Under the pieces are notes generated by a model. It was not told where the DNA came from. It saw nothing but the letters and a program-made list of their open reading frames with translations, and ran no database searches. From an uncultured Bacteroidales bacterium (GTDB lineage: Bacteria; Bacteroidota; Bacteroidia; Bacteroidales; Muribaculaceae), in the NCBI GenBank assembly GCA_902792895.1, contig CADBBK010000021.1:1-52761 (forward strand): a stretch of 52,761 nucleotides of DNA, in the 5' to 3' direction. How positions within the stretch are numbered: position 1 is the stretch's first letter; each line of letters starts with the position of its first letter. A program made the position numbers and the translations under genes. Of this stretch, positions 49,685 to 52,761 are shown piece after piece.

Positions 49685-51172
49685 ATGACACATCAAATCA
49701 GTGCCGAGCATCTCACGGTCCAGAAGATCGCCGAGATCATCGAAGGCCATCATATGCTCAAGCTCAGTGCCGATGCCATCAAGCGCATCACCCACTGCCG
49801 TGAATACCTCGACAAGAAGATTGCCGAGAGCGAGAAACCCATCTATGGCGTGACCACGGGTTTCGGTTCGCTGTGCAAAATCTCCATCAGCAACGACCAG
49901 TTGTCGCAGCTGCAGATCAACCTGATGATGTCTCACGCCTGTGGCGTGGGCGAACGCGTGCCCAACGACATCGTCAAGATCATGATTCTGCTCAAGGTGC
50001 AGTCACTCTCCTACGGTTACTCGGGCGTGAAGCTTGACACCGTCGAGCGACTCATCGACCTGTTCAACAACGACGTCTATCCTGTAGTCTACAAGCAGGG
50101 TTCGGTAGGTGCATCGGGCGACCTCGTGCCGCTGGCTCACCTCTGCCTGCCCATCGTGGGCCTGGGACAAGTGGAATACAAGGGCGAACTCATGAGCGGT
50201 GCCGACCTGTGCAAGAAGATGGGCTGGGAGCCCGTCAAGTTGGGTTCCAAGGAAGGCCTGGCCTTGTTGAACGGTACACAGAACATGAGCGCTCATGCAG
50301 TGTGGGCCCTCATCAAGGCCGAGCGTCTGAGCCGTTGGGCCGACGTCATCGCCGCCATCTCGCTGGAGGCTTACGATGGCCGCATCGAGCCGTTCACCCA
50401 TGCTGTGCATGCCGTACGTCCCCACCAGGGCCAGATCGAGACGGCTGCCCGCATGCGCGAGCTGCTGGAGGGCAGTGAGCTCATCCGTCAGACCAAGGTC
50501 AACGTGCAGGATCCCTACTCGTTCCGCTGCATCCCGCAGGTTCACGGTTCGGTGAAGGACACCATCCGTTACGTCGGCTCGGTCATCGACACCGAAATCA
50601 ACTCGGCAACCGACAATCCCACCGTTTGCCCCGATGACGACCTCATCATCTCGGCCGGTAACTTCCACGGTGAGCCCATTGCCATGCCCATGGACTTCCT
50701 GTGCATCGCTATGGCTGAGCTGAGCAACATCTCGGAGCGCCGCACCTACAAGCTCGTGTCCGGCACCCGTGACCTGCCCAGCTTCCTCGTGGCACAGCCC
50801 GGTGTGAACAGCGGTTTCATGATTCCGCAGTACACCGCCGCTGCCATCGCTAGCCAGAGCAAAACGCTGTGCATGCCCTCGTCGGCCGACACCATCCCCA
50901 CCTCGCAAGGTCAGGAAGACCACGTGAGCATGGGTGCCAATGCCGGTGTGAAGCTGTGTAAGGTGGTTGAGAACACCGAGCGCGTGCTGGCCATTGAGCT
51001 CTTCAATGCCGCCCAGGCACTGGAGTTCCGCCGCCCGCTCAAGTCATCGGCTATCCTCGAGCACGTGATTGCCGACTACCGCAAGTGTGTCCCCTTCATC
51101 AACGAGGACCAGCCCATGTATCCGCACATCGCCAAGTCGGTAGAGTTCTTGCAGAACAACAAGATTGACTAA
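49685..51172 (+). CDS. hutH: Histidine ammonia-lyase
   Basis: A 495-residue enzyme removing ammonia from histidine to give urocanate, the first step of the pathway. The self-made MIO cofactor comes from Ala143-Ser144-Gly145 in GSVGASGDLVPLAHL. Tyr54 in IYGVTTGFGSL is the catalytic tyrosine. The stretch QEDHVSMGANAG is the conserved C-terminal active-site loop. The length is typical (about 500). The protein is cytoplasmic and forms a tetramer in the family. It is followed by a 100-bp gap holding an inverted repeat, then hutI. Confidence 0.97.
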   Translation: MTHQISAEHLTVQKIAEIIEGHHMLKLSADAIKRITHCREYLDKKIAESEKPIYGVTTGFGSLCKISISNDQLSQLQINLMMSHACGVGERVPNDIVKIMILLKVQSLSYGYSGVKLDTVERLIDLFNNDVYPVVYKQGSVGASGDLVPLAHLCLPIVGLGQVEYKGELMSGADLCKKMGWEPVKLGSKEGLALLNGTQNMSAHAVWALIKAERLSRWADVIAAISLEAYDGRIEPFTHAVHAVRPHQGQIETAARMRELLEGSELIRQTKVNVQDPYSFRCIPQVHGSVKDTIRYVGSVIDTEINSATDNPTVCPDDDLIISAGNFHGEPIAMPMDFLCIAMAELSNISERRTYKLVSGTRDLPSFLVAQPGVNSGFMIPQYTAAAIASQSKTLCMPSSADTIPTSQGQEDHVSMGANAGVKLCKVVENTERVLAIELFNAAQALEFRRPLKSSAILEHVIADYRKCVPFINEDQPMYPHIAKSVEFLQNNKID

Positions 51173-51181
51173 CAACTATTT

Positions 51182-51255
51182 CTCACGCTAAGTCGCTAAG
51201 ACGCTAAGAACATTATATAATTATAAAACTTAGCGACTTCGCGGCTTAGCGTGAG
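51182..51255. repeat. Octad tandem/inverted repeat between hutH and hutI
   Basis: Left side CTCACGCTAAG (51182-51192) pairs with CTTAGCGTGAG (51245-51255). An inner pair GTCGCTAAG / CTTAGCGAC lies at 51192-51200 and 51229-51237. The left arm is three tandem ACGCTAAG/TCGCTAAG octads. The hairpin lies in the operon between two genes and could attenuate or stabilise the transcript. Confidence 0.8.
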
Positions 51256-51272
51256 GCATTTTTGAACATGAT

Positions 51273-52514
51273 ATGAAAAGATTGATTAAGAATATCGCTT
51301 GCTTGGCAGGCATTGATACCGACAGGAAACATTGCCTGCGGGGCAGCGAGATGGCAACGCTCAACTGCATCAACGATGCATGGCTGCTCGTTGACGGCGA
51401 CCGCTTTGACTCTTGGGGCGAAATGGCAACCATGCCCGTGCCCCAAGACGATTGGGAAGTCATCGATGCACAGGGCGGCACGGTGCTGCCCTCGTGGTGC
51501 GACAGCCACACCCACATCGTGTACGCCGGAAGCCGTGAAGGTGAATTCGTGGACAAAATCCGCGGACTGTCCTATGCCGAGATTGCACGCCGTGGAGGCG
51601 GCATCCTCAATTCGGCCGACCGTCTGCACCTCTTGAGCGAAGATGAGCTCTACGAGCAGGCGATGCGCCGCGTGCGCGAGATTATCGCTAAGGGTACAGG
51701 TGCCGTCGAAATCAAGAGCGGTTACGGCTTGAACACCGAGGACGAGCTGAAGATGTTGCGCGTTATCCGCCGTATCAGCGAGACCTCGCCCATCAAGGTG
51801 GTTTCTACCTTCCTGGGTGCCCATGCTGTGGGACGTGAGTATACGGGCCAACAAGGCGAGTATGTCGATATGCTCATTCGTGAGATGATTCCCGAGGTTG
51901 GCAAGCAGCACTTGGCCGACTTTATTGACGTCTTCTGCGACGAGGGGTTCTTCACCCCCGACGAGACTTCGCGCATTCTCGAGGAAGGTGCCAAGTGGGG
52001 CATGAGGCCCAAAATCCACGTCCAGGAGCTGGCACCGTCAGGCGGTGTCGAAGTCGGTGTGAAACATAACGCCGTTTCAGTCGATCACCTCGAGAGCATG
52101 ATTGATGAGGACATCGAGATGCTCAAGGGCACCAATACCATTCCCACCGGCTTGCCCGGCACCTCGTTCTTCCTGAACATGCCGTTCGCTCCGGCGCGCA
52201 AGATGATTGAGGCCGGGCTTCCCGTAGCCACTGCCAGTGACTACAATCCTGGTTCCACACCCAGCGGTGACATGAAGTTTGTCGTTTCCCTGGCTTGCAT
52301 CAAGATGCGGTTACTGCCTGCCGAGGCCATCAACGCAGCCACCATCAACACGGCCGCCGCTATGGACCTCAGCAAGGACTACGGCAGTATCGCCAGTGGT
52401 AAGGTCGCCAACTACTTCATCACCGACCCCATCCCCTCGATCGACTTCATCCCCTACTCCTACACCACGCCCATCATCGCGAGAACTTTCCTCCAGGGCC
52501 AGGAAGTGAAGTAA
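51273..52514 (+). CDS. hutI: Imidazolonepropionase
   Basis: A 413-residue amidohydrolase. It opens the imidazolone ring of imidazolone propionate to formiminoglutamate, the third step of the pathway. Metal ligands His79 and His81 are in WCDSHTHIVYAGSREGEF. Further family features are VEIKSGYGLNTEDELKMLRV, FLGAHAVGREY, HVQELAPSGGVEVGVKHNAV and ATASDYNPGSTPS. The C-terminus GKVANYFITDPIPSIDFIPY is typical. The ATG at 51273 starts MKRLIKNIACLAG. It ends the operon; a strong terminator follows 19 bp later. Confidence 0.96.
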   Translation: MKRLIKNIACLAGIDTDRKHCLRGSEMATLNCINDAWLLVDGDRFDSWGEMATMPVPQDDWEVIDAQGGTVLPSWCDSHTHIVYAGSREGEFVDKIRGLSYAEIARRGGGILNSADRLHLLSEDELYEQAMRRVREIIAKGTGAVEIKSGYGLNTEDELKMLRVIRRISETSPIKVVSTFLGAHAVGREYTGQQGEYVDMLIREMIPEVGKQHLADFIDVFCDEGFFTPDETSRILEEGAKWGMRPKIHVQELAPSGGVEVGVKHNAVSVDHLESMIDEDIEMLKGTNTIPTGLPGTSFFLNMPFAPARKMIEAGLPVATASDYNPGSTPSGDMKFVVSLACIKMRLLPAEAINAATINTAAAMDLSKDYGSIASGKVANYFITDPIPSIDFIPYSYTTPIIARTFLQGQEVK

Positions 52515-52533
52515 CAGGAGATCACACAACACC

Positions 52534-52577
52534 AAGCAGGCGGCACCACCCCATCGTGATGCCGCCTGCTTCATTTT
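52534..52577 (+). terminator. Terminator of the hut operon
   Basis: Perfect 12-bp arms AAGCAGGCGGCA (52534-52545) and TGCCGCCTGCTT (52560-52571) are followed by CATTTTTATAT. Confidence 0.9.
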
Positions 52578-52593
52578 TATATACTAATATCTG

Positions 52594-52665
52594 CTCTATA
52601 ACCTCTATAGCTTCTATAGCCTCTATAGATTCTATAGCTGCTATAGTTTCTATGGTTGCTATAAA
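52594..52665. repeat. 9-bp tandem repeat (YTCTATAGC), eight units
   Basis: Units include CTCTATAAC, CTCTATAGC, TTCTATAGC, CTCTATAGA, TTCTATAGC, TGCTATAGT, TTCTATGGT and TGCTATAAA. The array sits between the hut terminator and the rRNA terminator; the last unit overlaps the latter's T-run. Confidence 0.8.
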
Positions 52666-52701
52666 AAACGAGAGGCGACATCATTGCTGACATCACCTCT
52701 C
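52663..52701 (-). terminator. Terminator of the rRNA operon
   Basis: In the leftward sense GAGAGGTG ... CGCCTCTC (52694-52701 and 52670-52677) is followed by GTTTTTTAT, just after the 5S 3' end. Confidence 0.8.
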
Positions 52702-52705
52702 TTAG

Positions 52706-52761
52706 GGGGCGGTTACCTACTCTCCCACTTTCGCAGTACCATCGGCGTGGTGAGGCTTAAC
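52706..52761 (-). rRNA. rrf: 5S ribosomal RNA, 3' part (runs off right edge)
   Basis: The complement reads CCTCACCACGCCGATGGTAC and then GAAAGTGGGAGAGTAGGTAA, the conserved 3' half of bacterial 5S rRNA, ending near CCGCC at about 52706. The rest of the rRNA operon should lie beyond the right edge. It is convergent with the hut operon. The exact 3' end may differ by 1-3 bases. Confidence 0.93.

Noticed and set aside
1-52761. Prophage, insertion sequence, toxin-antitoxin or restriction system
   Set aside because: No transposase, integrase, capsid, methylase or paired small toxin gene was found on either strand.

Overview
The window looks like a gut-type member of the order Bacteroidales (Prevotella or Muribaculaceae-like; the genus cannot be fixed from this sequence). 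Most genes whose upstream region can be read carry the Bacteroidetes promoter, a -7 box TAnnTTTG, often with TTG or TTTG 19-21 nt upstream. Several secreted proteins end in a C-terminal sorting-like domain with a final Y-x-DGTT-x-x-x-KV-x-K motif. There are also dockerin-like tails, BspA-type leucine-rich repeats, BACON domains, an Oar-like TonB-dependent receptor and a long-form urocanate hydratase. Base composition is fairly even. No phage, transposase, integrase, CRISPR or tRNA was seen.

Layout. 1-3.3 kb: the start of a secreted protein running off the left edge, then a 1003-residue adhesin-like secreted protein. 3.5-15.5 kb: a dense redox and detoxification block with two AraC regulators, two alpha/beta hydrolases, a cyclophilin-like dockerin lipoprotein, a carboxymuconolactone decarboxylase-cupin fusion, two aldo/keto reductases, a short-chain dehydrogenase, two SnoaL/NTF2-like proteins, two flavodoxin-fold proteins and a metallo-beta-lactamase-fold hydrolase. 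15.8-17.7 kb: a radical SAM/SPASM enzyme followed 13 bp later by a secreted protein with two YGPP repeats and a degenerate acyl-carrier-like C-terminus. This is the best candidate here for an undescribed modification system. 18-22 kb: a sorting-domain protein, a small BspA-like protein, a sodium:alanine symporter, a small unknown protein and the SRP RNA gene. 22.3-28.5 kb: a phosphodiesterase, a BACON/OB-fold lipoprotein and an Oar-like TonB receptor, all leftward. 28.9-38.4 kb: ruvC, two tandem YARHG proteins, a multidomain GH13 amylase with dockerin-like tail and a large BspA-like protein. 38.5-40.9 kb: a HAD phosphatase and an AspT/YidE-type transporter. 41-45.4 kb: three related leftward sorting-domain genes, the last broken by a 38-bp deletion. 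45.8-52.5 kb: a complete hut operon (ftcD-hutU-hutH-hutI) taking histidine to glutamate with transfer of the formimino group to tetrahydrofolate. The right edge holds the 3' end of a leftward 5S rRNA.

How the parts work together. The hut genes form one complete pathway under a strong promoter with direct repeats around the -33 element. The TonB receptor and its lipoprotein form an outer-membrane pair that is not the standard SusC/SusD arrangement; the nearby phosphodiesterase makes phosphate-ester or nucleotide scavenging a testable idea. The redox block is probably an electrophile or redox stress response, but no substrate can be read from the sequence.

Intergenic DNA is rich in repeats: a four-copy palindromic REP-like family, heptad tandem repeats directly after four stop codons, an octad inverted repeat inside the hut operon and a 9-bp tandem array beside the rRNA terminator. 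Several genes have -7 boxes so close to the start codon that their mRNAs should be leaderless or nearly so, which also settles several start choices.
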